Assembly (NCBI GenBank): GCA_947176295.1
Contig: CAMWQB010000003.1
Span: 1 to 64,000, forward strand
From: an uncultured Porphyromonadaceae bacterium
GTDB lineage: Bacteria; Bacteroidota; Bacteroidia; Bacteroidales; Muribaculaceae
Reading direction: 5' to 3'
Length of the DNA stretch: 64,000 nt
A program made the position numbers and the translations under genes. This document shows, in pieces, positions 26,648 through 35,030 of the stretch (its first letter is position 1; every line of letters begins with the position of its first letter). Under the pieces are notes generated by a model. The model was given only the letters and a program-made list of their open reading frames with translations, made no database searches and was not told the DNA's origin.

Positions 26648-27586
26648 ATGAAAAAAATTACTCTTCTTGCTGCAACCGCAGCTCTGGCCCTCAGCGCCAA
26701 CGCACAGTATGTTACCGACAATGCAGGCATCCAGCCTGTTCTCGACAAGGGCACAAAGACCATCTATGCATGGGTGCTTCATGGCGAAACTGTTGATGAG
26801 GCCAAGCAGGCAGGTGTGAATGTTATCGACCAGATGATTAATGACGAAACGCGCTTCCTCTACATTTGGGAAAATACGTTCGTACGCAATGAAACTTCGG
26901 CTAATCCCGTTGGCGTGGACTTCAAGGGCGATGATCATGTAGCTTTCACAGTAGGTAGTGTGGGTTGGTCCGGTGCAGGTTTCTACCAGGACAAATCCGG
27001 TATGGATCTCAGCGGCATTGACGAGAACACCCGTTTCCACATGGGCTACTGCGCAATGAGTAATCCCGTTCCCTCGCTCGGTATCGTTCTTCTTAACTCA
27101 GAAAACGAAGGAGATATGAAGGCAAAGCCCGCACACATTTCTGTAGGTTCCGCCTTCAATGATAACGGTGCTATCTATCCTCCTGTAGGCCCGGCTGCCA
27201 ACGACGAATGGCAGGCTATCGACATGAGCCTCGGCGAGATCAAGAAACTTTTTCCCGAATTCGTAATTCCCGCTCTCCCCGACTTCACCGGCAACTACCT
27301 CGCAATCCTCGGTGGTGGCGTTCAGGGCCAGAACATCGACCTTGATGCTATCTATCTTTACAGCACCTCTGAGGCAGGTATCAACGGTGTAGAAGTTGAT
27401 TCTGCCGACATCATGGTAACGGGCAAGACCATCAACGCCTCCGGCGCAAAGAGCATGGTTCTGTACGACCTCGCAGGTAAGGAAGTTAAGCGTGCCAACA
27501 GCTCGATCCTCGGCCTCAATGGTGTAGGCGCAGGCCTCTACATCGTGAAGGCTGACAACGCCGTTGCCAAGGTTCTCGTGAAGTAA
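26648..27586 (+). CDS. Secreted protein with type IX-like sorting tail, putative glycan-binding, 312 aa
   Basis: I do not recognise a named family. A signal peptide (MKKITLLAATAALALSANA) is followed by about 215 residues of predicted beta-sandwich (for example VAFTVGSVGWSGAGFYQ, MGYCAMSN, NYLAILGGG, IDLDAIYLY) resembling carbohydrate-binding modules. The last 70 residues match a por-secretion-type C-terminal domain (MVLYDLAGKEVKRANSS, GAGLYIVKA, ending KVLVK). It occupies the SusE/F position of the operon, directly after susD, so a surface or secreted glucan-binding role is plausible. It lacks the usual SusE lipobox. No catalytic residues can be assigned. Confidence 0.7.
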   Translation: MKKITLLAATAALALSANAQYVTDNAGIQPVLDKGTKTIYAWVLHGETVDEAKQAGVNVIDQMINDETRFLYIWENTFVRNETSANPVGVDFKGDDHVAFTVGSVGWSGAGFYQDKSGMDLSGIDENTRFHMGYCAMSNPVPSLGIVLLNSENEGDMKAKPAHISVGSAFNDNGAIYPPVGPAANDEWQAIDMSLGEIKKLFPEFVIPALPDFTGNYLAILGGGVQGQNIDLDAIYLYSTSEAGINGVEVDSADIMVTGKTINASGAKSMVLYDLAGKEVKRANSSILGLNGVGAGLYIVKADNAVAKVLVK

Positions 27587-27622
27587 TCTACGACACGGTT
27601 TCTTAACCCCACATCCTATACA

Positions 27623-27669
27623 GGAGGCGCGGCGTGAGCGAAAGCCGCGTACGCGCCTCCCTTTTTTTC
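27623..27669 (+). terminator. Rho-independent terminator inside PUL 1
   Basis: GGAGGCGCG (27623-27631) pairs with CGCGCCTCC (27652-27660), with an inner GCGTGAGCGAAAGCCGC part, followed by CTTTTTTT. It separates the transport/binding genes from the enzyme genes. The remaining 208 bases to the GH16 start hold no clear TAnnTTTG box. Confidence 0.85.
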
Positions 27670-27877
27670 GAGTCTCCGTCCGGAGGGCAGACTAAAATCC
27701 GGATGCTCCAGGGTAAAGATTAGGGCAGCATGGAGATTGCCGCCCGGTTTGCAAAACAATCCTCACTCCTCCTTCTCAACAACGAATGCCATCAGCGCCA
27801 CTCAGGGCCCCCAATAGTGGCTCGCCGGCGCGACAATATATAAGACCAATCATTTAAGCATCCTTTCTTCAGAACTC

Positions 27878-29542
27878 ATGAAACTCAACAATACAAAGAC
27901 TGTGGCAGCCCTTATGGTGGCGTTTGCAGCCGCAGCCCTGCCTGCAGCCGCAGCCGACACTCAGAGCGGCTCGGGCGAAAGCGGGGGCTACAAGCTCGTG
28001 TGGCAGGACCTTTTCGACGGCACGGAGCTGAACCGCTCGCGCTGGAATATTGAAGTGAACGGCGACGGCGGCGGCAACAGCGAGCTGCAGTATTATTCCG
28101 ATCGCGAAAGCAACGTCCGTGTGGGAAAAGACGACAAGGGAAACGGTTGCCTTATCCTTACGGCTGTTCGCGAAAACTATATGGGTAAAAACTTCACATC
28201 GGGTCGCATCACCTCGAAGGGCCTCATTGCTTTCAAGCATGGCAAGGTGGAGGCTTCCATCAAGCTTCCTAAGACAGCCAACGGCCTGTGGCCGGCTTTC
28301 TGGATGATGGGCAATGATATCGATGCCGTGGGCTGGCCCCGTTGCGGCGAGATAGATATCTGTGAGTTCGGCCATCAGGACGCTTTCGGTCCCGGCACTC
28401 AGGAGCGCTACTTCAACGGCGCCTGCCATTGGGGCACCGGCTGGCCTCAGCCCAACTATGCTCGCGCGCATACTCACGACTACAGCCTGCAGGACGGAGA
28501 GTTCCATCTCTTCACGTGCATCTGGGACGAGAATACGATTTCGATGTATTGCGACCTCGATAAGTACCCGAATCAGGAGCCCTACTACTCGATGTCGATT
28601 ACCGACAATCAACCCGGGGTGTCGGATTATCCCGGCAACTATTTCCACAAGGAAAATTTCATCCTATTCAATCTTGCAGTGGGAGGAACTTTCCCCGGCA
28701 TCTACAACGCCTCCGGCATCACGGCCCTCAACAGCAGCAATGGCAACCAGGCGTCGATGTATGTGAACTATGTGAAAATCTACCAAAAGGGCACATCCGA
28801 CGAGAGCCACAGCTTTGCCACGGCCGGCGACGTCGAGACCACCGACCCCAATCCTCCCACGCCTCCCACACCCTCGGGCGTGCCCGGAGCTCCCGCTCCC
28901 GTCCACGATGCTCAAAACGTGAAAAGTTTCTATTCCGACGCATACCATTCTATCGTTCCGGAAATGTTCGTGGGCTCATGGGGCCAGTCGACCGCAACGG
29001 AGAAGGTGGATCTGGACGGTAACGAAGCCCTGTGCATGACCAACTTCAACTACATGGGCCTGCAGTTCTCGGGCAGCGACGCCGTGGTGGATGTGAAAGA
29101 GATGAAAAATATCCATATCGACCTGTATTCCACAAGAGATATGGACATCAACATCTATCCTATCTCGCTTTTTCCTACTTACGACTCGGACAAGTCCACG
29201 AAGCATCTCCCGGCCGACGAGTGGCAGTCGTTCGACATTCCTATGACGGAGTTTCCGGGGGTGAAGTTCGAGAGCCTCGGCCAGTTTAAATTCGACGTGG
29301 CTTCGCAGGCGGCTTCGCGTGCGTCGTCCGACGAACATAAAATCTACATCGACAACCTGTATGCCTGGGCTCCCGGGACGACAGGTGTGGACGCCGCCGA
29401 GATTGCGGATCCGGCAGCCGGAGGCATGGTCTATGACCTCTTTGGCCGGACCGTGCGCGAGGGTACGGATCTTTCCGGACTGAGTGCGGGGGTCTATGTC
29501 GTGAAGCATGGCAATATCACCAAGAAGGTGCTTGTGAAGTGA
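27878..29542 (+). CDS. GH16 endo-beta-glucanase (laminarinase-like) with binding module and sorting tail, 554 aa
   Basis: A secreted endo-acting enzyme that would cut beta-1,3- (or mixed-linkage) glucan. After the signal peptide (about residues 1-26) the GH16 domain spans about 35-310, with the catalytic motif EIDICE; Glu158 is the predicted nucleophile and Glu163 the acid/base. A Pro-rich linker (TDPNPPTPPTPSG) leads to a module of about 160 residues beginning VKSFYSDAYHSI and containing GSWGQST, a type often attached to Bacteroidota laminarinases. The last 60 residues are a por-type sorting domain (MVYDLFGRTVREG, GLSAGVYVVK, KKVLVK). The catalytic domain is very similar to that of the next gene, 32 bases downstream. 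Confidence 0.92.
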   Translation: MKLNNTKTVAALMVAFAAAALPAAAADTQSGSGESGGYKLVWQDLFDGTELNRSRWNIEVNGDGGGNSELQYYSDRESNVRVGKDDKGNGCLILTAVRENYMGKNFTSGRITSKGLIAFKHGKVEASIKLPKTANGLWPAFWMMGNDIDAVGWPRCGEIDICEFGHQDAFGPGTQERYFNGACHWGTGWPQPNYARAHTHDYSLQDGEFHLFTCIWDENTISMYCDLDKYPNQEPYYSMSITDNQPGVSDYPGNYFHKENFILFNLAVGGTFPGIYNASGITALNSSNGNQASMYVNYVKIYQKGTSDESHSFATAGDVETTDPNPPTPPTPSGVPGAPAPVHDAQNVKSFYSDAYHSIVPEMFVGSWGQSTATEKVDLDGNEALCMTNFNYMGLQFSGSDAVVDVKEMKNIHIDLYSTRDMDINIYPISLFPTYDSDKSTKHLPADEWQSFDIPMTEFPGVKFESLGQFKFDVASQAASRASSDEHKIYIDNLYAWAPGTTGVDAAEIADPAAGGMVYDLFGRTVREGTDLSGLSAGVYVVKHGNITKKVLVK

Positions 29543-29574
29543 GCAAGACGAATTTTTACGATTGAACCGAACTA

Positions 29575-30756
29575 ATGAAGAATAAGATATTTAAAGCTAC
29601 CGCCATCGCAGCGATGCTCGCCGCATCGACCGCTGTATGGGCCGTGGAGCCTCAGGTCGGCTCGGGCGAGACGAACGGCTATAAGCTTGTGTGGCAGGAC
29701 CTTTTTGATGACGAGGAATTGAACCCGCTTCGCTGGCATGTCGAAAAGAACGGTGGCGGCGGCGGAAACAATGAGTTGCAATATTATGTCGACGATTCCG
29801 ACAATGCTATAATCGGCAAGGACGAGAAAGGCAACAGCTGCCTTATACTCACGGCCAAGCGCGAAGCCCGCTGGGGTAAGGCCTTTACCTCGGGGCGCGT
29901 GAATTCCAAAAATATGATAGCCGTGAAGCACGGCAAGGTGGAAGCGGCTATCCGCCTTCCCAAGACTGCCAATGGCTTGTGGCCGGCATTCTGGATGATG
30001 GGCAACGACTACGACAGGGTGAAGTGGCCCAAGTGCGGCGAAATCGACATCATGGAGTTTGGGCATTCCGCAGGTTTCAACGGGCGCCAGGAATCTTATT
30101 TCAACGGCGCATGCCATTGGGGCACGTCGATGCCACAGCCCAACTATGCCAAGGCTCACAACCATGAATATAGCCTTCAAGACGGCGAATTCCATCTCTA
30201 CACCCTTATCTGGGACGAGAAGACAATAGAAATGTATTGCGATCTCGACAAATATCCCACCAAGGCTCCCTATTACAAGATGGGCATAGAGGGCGAGAGG
30301 CCAGGAGAGGCAAATTGGTGCGGCAATTATTTCCATAAGGAATTCTTTATCCTTTTCAATCTCGCTGTCGGGGGCAACTTCCCGGGCATATATGATGCGA
30401 ATCGAATCACGGCTCTGAACGACGAAAACGGACAGAAGGCGTCGATGTACATAAACTATGTGAAGATATACCAGAAGGGCACGCCCGATGAAAGCCAATA
30501 CTTTGTCGATCCGGGCGACGATCTTTCGGCCGCCGGAATAGAGGACGTGAGCGTGGAAGATGCGCCTTCCATCTCCTTCGGTCCGTCGGCTGCGAGCTGC
30601 TCCGGGGCCAAGGCTATGGAGGTGATAGACCTCTGCGGCCGGTGCGTAGGTCGCGGAGCCGACAGCGTGGCCCTCGGCGCCCTTCCGGCCGGAGCCTATA
30701 TCGTGCGGGCTCTCCTGAGCGACGGCCGCAGCATCACGGCTAAGATTGCAATCTGA
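29575..30756 (+). CDS. GH16 endo-beta-glucanase without binding module, 393 aa
   Basis: A shorter paralogue of the preceding enzyme. The signal peptide ends near VWA (residue 23). The GH16 domain (about 30-305) carries EIDIME with Glu156 (nucleophile) and Glu161 (acid/base). Long stretches match the first GH16, for instance YKLVWQDLFD, KHGKVEA and KTANGLWPAFWMMGND. The extra binding module is absent; only a short linker precedes a divergent sorting-type tail (MEVIDLCGRCVGRG, LPAGAYIVRA) that ends AKIAI instead of KVLVK. This looks like tandem duplication followed by module loss or gain. It likely acts on the same glucan, perhaps with different chain-length preference. Confidence 0.92.
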   Translation: MKNKIFKATAIAAMLAASTAVWAVEPQVGSGETNGYKLVWQDLFDDEELNPLRWHVEKNGGGGGNNELQYYVDDSDNAIIGKDEKGNSCLILTAKREARWGKAFTSGRVNSKNMIAVKHGKVEAAIRLPKTANGLWPAFWMMGNDYDRVKWPKCGEIDIMEFGHSAGFNGRQESYFNGACHWGTSMPQPNYAKAHNHEYSLQDGEFHLYTLIWDEKTIEMYCDLDKYPTKAPYYKMGIEGERPGEANWCGNYFHKEFFILFNLAVGGNFPGIYDANRITALNDENGQKASMYINYVKIYQKGTPDESQYFVDPGDDLSAAGIEDVSVEDAPSISFGPSAASCSGAKAMEVIDLCGRCVGRGADSVALGALPAGAYIVRALLSDGRSITAKIAI

Positions 30757-30828
30757 GGCCTCCCTCATTAAGAAACGAGACTATACCAATTCCATACAAG
30801 CTATACAATCATTACCACCTAAGCGACA

Positions 30829-33096
30829 ATGAATAAAAAACTCTTTCCGTCGATAGCATTCGGCCTTCTGGCAACGATCGTAGCCGGTGGCGCTATCAGC
30901 TCCTGCACCAAGAGTGCGGCAAAGGGCTCGGACAATGCCGACATTGAGGCACGCGTCGAGGCCCTGCTTTCGCAGATGACAATAGATGAAAAAATCGGAC
31001 AGCTGAACCAGCTGACGGGCGTGGGCTGCACTCCCGAGCGCGTGGCTGAAATCCGCTCCGGCTCCGTGGGTTCGCTGCTCAACGAGGTAGACCCCGACAC
31101 GGTGAACGCCCTCCAGCGCGAGGCTGTCGAGAACAGCCGTCTGGGTATTCCTTTGATTATTGCCCGCGACGTGATCCACGGCTTCAAGACCATCTTCCCC
31201 ATTCCGCTCGGGCAGGCTGCGACATGGGATGCATCGATCGTGGAGGAAGGCGCCCGAGTGGCCGCCGACGAGGCTTCCTCGGCAGGTGTCCGCTGGACAT
31301 TCTCGCCTATGGTGGACGTGAGCCGAGATGCCCGCTGGGGCCGCATTGCCGAGAGCTTCGGCGAAGATCCCTATCTCGCATCCAAGCTGGGTGTGGCCAT
31401 GGTGAACGGCTATCAGGGCGACGATCTCTCGAAGCCCAACACGATGGCTGCCTGCGTGAAGCATTTCGTGGGCTATGGCGCAAGCGAAGGCGGCAAGGAC
31501 TACAATACGACCTGGATTCCCGAGCCGCACCTGCGCGACGTGTATCTGCCTCCTTTCAAGGCTTGCGCCGATGCAGGGGCTGCTACATTCATGTGCTCCT
31601 TCAACGACATCAACGGCATGCCCACCAACGCCGACACCCATCTGATGCGCGACATCCTTCGCGGCGAATGGGGCTGGGACGGCGTGATGTGCAGCGACTG
31701 GAGCTCGATCCAGCAGATGGTGCCGCAAGGCTACTGCAAGGACCTCGAAGCTGCCACGGAGGCTGCTGCCAAGGCCGGCGTGGATGTGGACATGATGAGC
31801 TATGCATATGTTTCGAGTCTCAAGAACCTCGTGGAGCAGGGTAAGGTGAGCGAAAAGGTGCTCGACGACCTCGTGCGCAATGTCCTCCGGCTCAAGTTCC
31901 GCCTGGGCCTCTTCGAAAATCCCTACGTCGACACGGCCAACGCTCGCCGCTTCTTCACGGAAAGCAATCTCGCCGCAGCGCAGCATGCAGCCGAGCAGAG
32001 CGCTATCCTCCTGAAGAACGATGGCGGTGTGCTGCCCCTGAAGGAGGGTGTGCGCATAGCTGTTACCGGCCCGATGATGGATGCCAAGCACGACCAGAAC
32101 GGCACGTGGTGTTTCGACCTCGAAAAGGACAAGACCGTAACGGTGCTCGAAGCTCTCAACGATATGTACGGCGAAGGCAAGATCGTGGCCGCTCCCGGCC
32201 TGACCTACAGCCGCGACACTAACGCTGCGGGGATTGCCGCCGCAGTTGCCAAGGCCCGCACGGCCGATGTGATTCTCTTCGTCTGCGGCGAAGAAGCCGT
32301 GCTCTCGGGCGAGGCTCACTGCCGCACGGATCTCACGCTTCCCGGCGCACAGAAGGAGATGCTGCGTCAGCTCAAGGCCACGGGAAAGCCTGTGGTGTCG
32401 GTAGTGATGACCGGTCGCCCCATGGCCATCAAGGACGTGGTGGACAACTCCGACGCTATCCTCTACTGCTTCCATCCCGGAACGATGGGTGGCCCTGCCA
32501 TCGCCAATGTGCTGAGCGGCAAGGTGAATCCTTCGGGCCACCTGCCTGCAAGCATGCCTAAGGCTTCGGCGCAGGCTCCTCTCTACTACTCTCACAAGAA
32601 CACGGGCCGTCCCGCCGAGGGAATGATGCTCATGGATGAAGTGCCTCTCGAGGCCGAGCAGACGTCGACAGGCTGCACGAGCTTCTATATGGACTGCGGC
32701 GACGGGCCCCTCTTCCCCTTCGGTTACGGCCTGAGCTATACCGACTTCAACTATGGTCCGGTGGTGCTCTCGTCGGAGAAGATGGATGCCAAGAACGGCA
32801 CCATCACGGCAAGCTGCGAAATCGAAAACACCGGTAGCGTAAAGGGTGCGACTGTGGCTCAGCTCTATATCCGCGATCTCGTGGGTTCGCTCTGCCGCCC
32901 CGTCAAGGAGCTTAAGGGCTATGAGAAGATCGAGCTCGCTCCCGGCGAAAAGCGCACGGTAAGCTTCACGCTCAATGCCGACGACCTGGCCTTCTACAAT
33001 GCAGCCAACGAGCGCGTAACGGAACCCGGCGACTTCCAGCTCTGGATCGCTGCCGACAGCGCAAGCGGCGAGGCTAAGGGTTTTGTTGTCGAATGA
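30829..33096 (+). CDS. GH3 beta-glucosidase lipoprotein, 755 aa
   Basis: An exo-acting enzyme that would release glucose from beta-gluco-oligosaccharides. The signal peptide ends in lipobox ISSC (Cys26), followed by TKSAAKG, which lacks the acidic surface-export signal, so a periplasmic location is likely. The (beta/alpha)8 domain contains the conserved KHFVGYGASEGGKDY block and the nucleophile Asp290 in GVMCSDW. The alpha/beta sandwich holds the EAVLSGEAHCRTDLTLPG region, and a fibronectin-III-like domain closes the protein (GPLFPFGYGLSYTDF, RPVKELKGYEKIEL). Unlike its neighbours it has no sorting tail. Substrate (laminari-oligosaccharides) is inferred from the operon. Confidence 0.93.
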   Translation: MNKKLFPSIAFGLLATIVAGGAISSCTKSAAKGSDNADIEARVEALLSQMTIDEKIGQLNQLTGVGCTPERVAEIRSGSVGSLLNEVDPDTVNALQREAVENSRLGIPLIIARDVIHGFKTIFPIPLGQAATWDASIVEEGARVAADEASSAGVRWTFSPMVDVSRDARWGRIAESFGEDPYLASKLGVAMVNGYQGDDLSKPNTMAACVKHFVGYGASEGGKDYNTTWIPEPHLRDVYLPPFKACADAGAATFMCSFNDINGMPTNADTHLMRDILRGEWGWDGVMCSDWSSIQQMVPQGYCKDLEAATEAAAKAGVDVDMMSYAYVSSLKNLVEQGKVSEKVLDDLVRNVLRLKFRLGLFENPYVDTANARRFFTESNLAAAQHAAEQSAILLKNDGGVLPLKEGVRIAVTGPMMDAKHDQNGTWCFDLEKDKTVTVLEALNDMYGEGKIVAAPGLTYSRDTNAAGIAAAVAKARTADVILFVCGEEAVLSGEAHCRTDLTLPGAQKEMLRQLKATGKPVVSVVMTGRPMAIKDVVDNSDAILYCFHPGTMGGPAIANVLSGKVNPSGHLPASMPKASAQAPLYYSHKNTGRPAEGMMLMDEVPLEAEQTSTGCTSFYMDCGDGPLFPFGYGLSYTDFNYGPVVLSSEKMDAKNGTITASCEIENTGSVKGATVAQLYIRDLVGSLCRPVKELKGYEKIELAPGEKRTVSFTLNADDLAFYNAANERVTEPGDFQLWIAADSASGEAKGFVVE

Positions 33097-33147
33097 TTCT
33101 TACACACACTCTCTCTTATAAACTTAGTTTCCTTAGATTTAAAGACT

Positions 33148-34617
33148 ATGAATTTAAGACATATTCTCCTTGGCGCGGGGCTTGCCCTGCTGGCATGCTC
33201 CGGCGCCGAGGCGCGAAGCGCCAAGCGTGGCGTGTGCGCCAAATTCACATACGCTCAGGAAGTTGAACTCATCCAGGAAGGATCCTGCTGGTGGTATAAC
33301 TGGGGCAATGCTGCCAACCAGGGCTATCAGTACGAGGTAGAAAACTTCAAGAGTACGATGGACTTCTGTCCGATGACGTGGAGCGCCAACTATAGCGCGG
33401 AGAACATCCGCAACTATTGCAAGGCACACCCCGAGGTGAAATACCTCCTGGGCTTCAACGAGCCGAACTTCACTAATCAGGCGAATATGACTCCGGCTCA
33501 GGCTGCTGCTGAATGGCCCAAGGTTCAGGCTCTTGCAAAGGAGCTCGGCCTGAAGCTTGTGGCTCCGGCCCTCAACTACTCGGCTAACCCCCAGTATAGC
33601 ACCCCCGCGAAGTGGATGGATGAATTCGTGAGCCTCGTAGGCCTCGACGCCTTCGACTTCACTGCTCTCCACAACTATGGCGGCTTCGGGCTTATGAAGT
33701 CGACGGCAGAGGAGTTCTACGCCAAGTATGGCAAGCAGGTATGGATCACCGAATGGTGCTACTGGCCCGGCGGCGCCGGCAACGTGTATGTAGCGCCCGA
33801 AGCTCAGATTTCGTCCATGATCGAATGCGTGGAATGGCTGGAGCAGAGCGAAGCTATCTACCGCTACTCGTGGTTCATGGCTCAGGGCCCTTACAATCAG
33901 AGCAACAAGCCCAACTATGGTCTGCTGGCCAATACAGTCGTGGACAAGAAAGTGCAGGTATCGCTCACGGAGCAGGGCAAGGTCTACACCCACATGTGGG
34001 AATTCGACCCTGAGTATTATCACACGCCCGGCACAATGATCGCAGCCACGGACTACCATGCCCGCACGCTGGCCGCTCTTGGCTCAACAAACTACGCAGA
34101 CGCTCCGAAACCCCTCGAAATCACTGCATTCAATGGCGGTGCAACGCTCGACTATCAGTTCGACGTGCCCGAGGCAGGCGAATACAACATCGAAGTTTTC
34201 GCTTCCGGTAAGGGCGAGCCCGAGCGTTTCGACCCCCGCATCAACTTCGTCGGCGTAGGAGCCGATGGCAAAGAGACGGGTGCGCTGTGCGCCGCACAGA
34301 CCCTCTCGCTTTCCGGCAAGGACGACGTATATGCTCCACATGTCTTCAAGGTAACCCTTCCTGCAGGCAAGCAGACAATCCGCATGAAGGACAATGCTCC
34401 CTACCAGCCCTCGGGCATCCGCATAGCAGCCCTGCGTATGAGCTCCGTGAGCGGAATCGATGCCGTGAAGATCGAGGCAGAGGATGCTACGCTCCCGGTT
34501 GATGTATTCAACACTCAGGGAATGCGCGTACGAAGCTCTGTAGCGCCCTCTGAGGCCACGCAAGGACTGCCCGCTGGTATCTACCTTGTTGGCGGCCGCA
34601 AAGTGCTTGTAAAATGA
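33148..34617 (+). CDS. GH128-like endo-beta-1,3-glucanase with sorting tail, 489 aa
   Basis: The catalytic core (about 28-290) matches the GH128 / glycosyl-hydrolase-cc type: YLLGFNEPNFTNQANMTPAQAA carries the predicted acid/base Glu105, and QVWITEWCYWPGG the nucleophile Glu202, each at a barrel strand end. Known GH128 enzymes cut beta-1,3-glucan, which fits the operon. A carbohydrate-binding-like beta-sandwich follows (about 310-430: LDYQFDVPEAGEYNIEVFA, TLPAGKQTIRMK), then a por-type tail (VFNTQGMRVRSS, LPAGIYLVGG, KVLVK). The N-terminus has both an LLAC lipobox-like site and an AEA signal-peptidase I site; with a sorting tail the latter is more plausible. It is the last gene of the PUL. 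Confidence 0.85.
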   Translation: MNLRHILLGAGLALLACSGAEARSAKRGVCAKFTYAQEVELIQEGSCWWYNWGNAANQGYQYEVENFKSTMDFCPMTWSANYSAENIRNYCKAHPEVKYLLGFNEPNFTNQANMTPAQAAAEWPKVQALAKELGLKLVAPALNYSANPQYSTPAKWMDEFVSLVGLDAFDFTALHNYGGFGLMKSTAEEFYAKYGKQVWITEWCYWPGGAGNVYVAPEAQISSMIECVEWLEQSEAIYRYSWFMAQGPYNQSNKPNYGLLANTVVDKKVQVSLTEQGKVYTHMWEFDPEYYHTPGTMIAATDYHARTLAALGSTNYADAPKPLEITAFNGGATLDYQFDVPEAGEYNIEVFASGKGEPERFDPRINFVGVGADGKETGALCAAQTLSLSGKDDVYAPHVFKVTLPAGKQTIRMKDNAPYQPSGIRIAALRMSSVSGIDAVKIEAEDATLPVDVFNTQGMRVRSSVAPSEATQGLPAGIYLVGGRKVLVK

Positions 34618-34655
34618 AAATAGGAATATGAGTATAGTTATAATTGTCAACACCG

Positions 34656-34712
34656 TCTGAGAGACGTCTCAGATAAAAGAAGCGTCCGACTGCGAAGCCG
34701 GGCGCTTTTTTG
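34656..34712 (+). terminator. Double hairpin terminator closing PUL 1
   Basis: TCTGAGA (34656-34662) pairs with TCTCAGA (34667-34673); then AGCGTCCG (34681-34688) pairs with CGGGCGCT ahead of TTTTTT. The second hairpin is the intrinsic terminator, 63 bases after the GH128 stop. Confidence 0.85.
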
Positions 34713-34740
34713 TGCGCCGTCCAGTGGGCGCTGCGGAGTG

Positions 34741-34943
34741 GGGTTGGGGCTAAATGGGCTTATTAGTCCTATTGGTCTAATTTAGTTGGGGGAATTGCTT
34801 TTGCGCTTGCGGCTGCAGGGGTGTGCTATTTTCTTTGTTTTGATGAGGGAGCTTAAGCGTTGGGCTTTTCTGAGTGGTATCCTATGGGCTCCCCGGTTGG
34901 GTTGGAGCTAATTGGGCTTATTGGTCTAATTGGTCCAATTAGT
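34741..34943. repeat. Two copies of a 45-base imperfect intergenic repeat
   Basis: The 413-base gap between GH128 and ompA holds no gene. Copy one (34741-34785) begins GGGTTGGGGCTAAATGGGC and copy two (34899-34943) GGGTTGGAGCTAATTGGGC; both continue with TTATTGGTCTAATT-like runs. Within copy one, TATTAGTCCTATT (34761-34773) recurs inverted at 52656-52668, so this is a dispersed intergenic element. Function unknown. Confidence 0.65.
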
Positions 34944-34972
34944 CTAAATGGGTGCCGCTTTATGCGTTTATA

Positions 34973-35006
34973 CAAAAAATGCCACCGCGCAGGGGGCGCG
35001 GTGGCT
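34973..35006 (-). terminator. Terminator of the ompA-like gene
   Basis: On the minus strand GCCACCGCGC pairs with GCGCGGTGGC (34981-34990 with 34996-35005) and is followed by ATTTTTTG. It lies 25 bases after the ompA-like stop. Confidence 0.88.
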
Positions 35007-35030
35007 TGTGGGGATTGAAAGTATGGGGGA

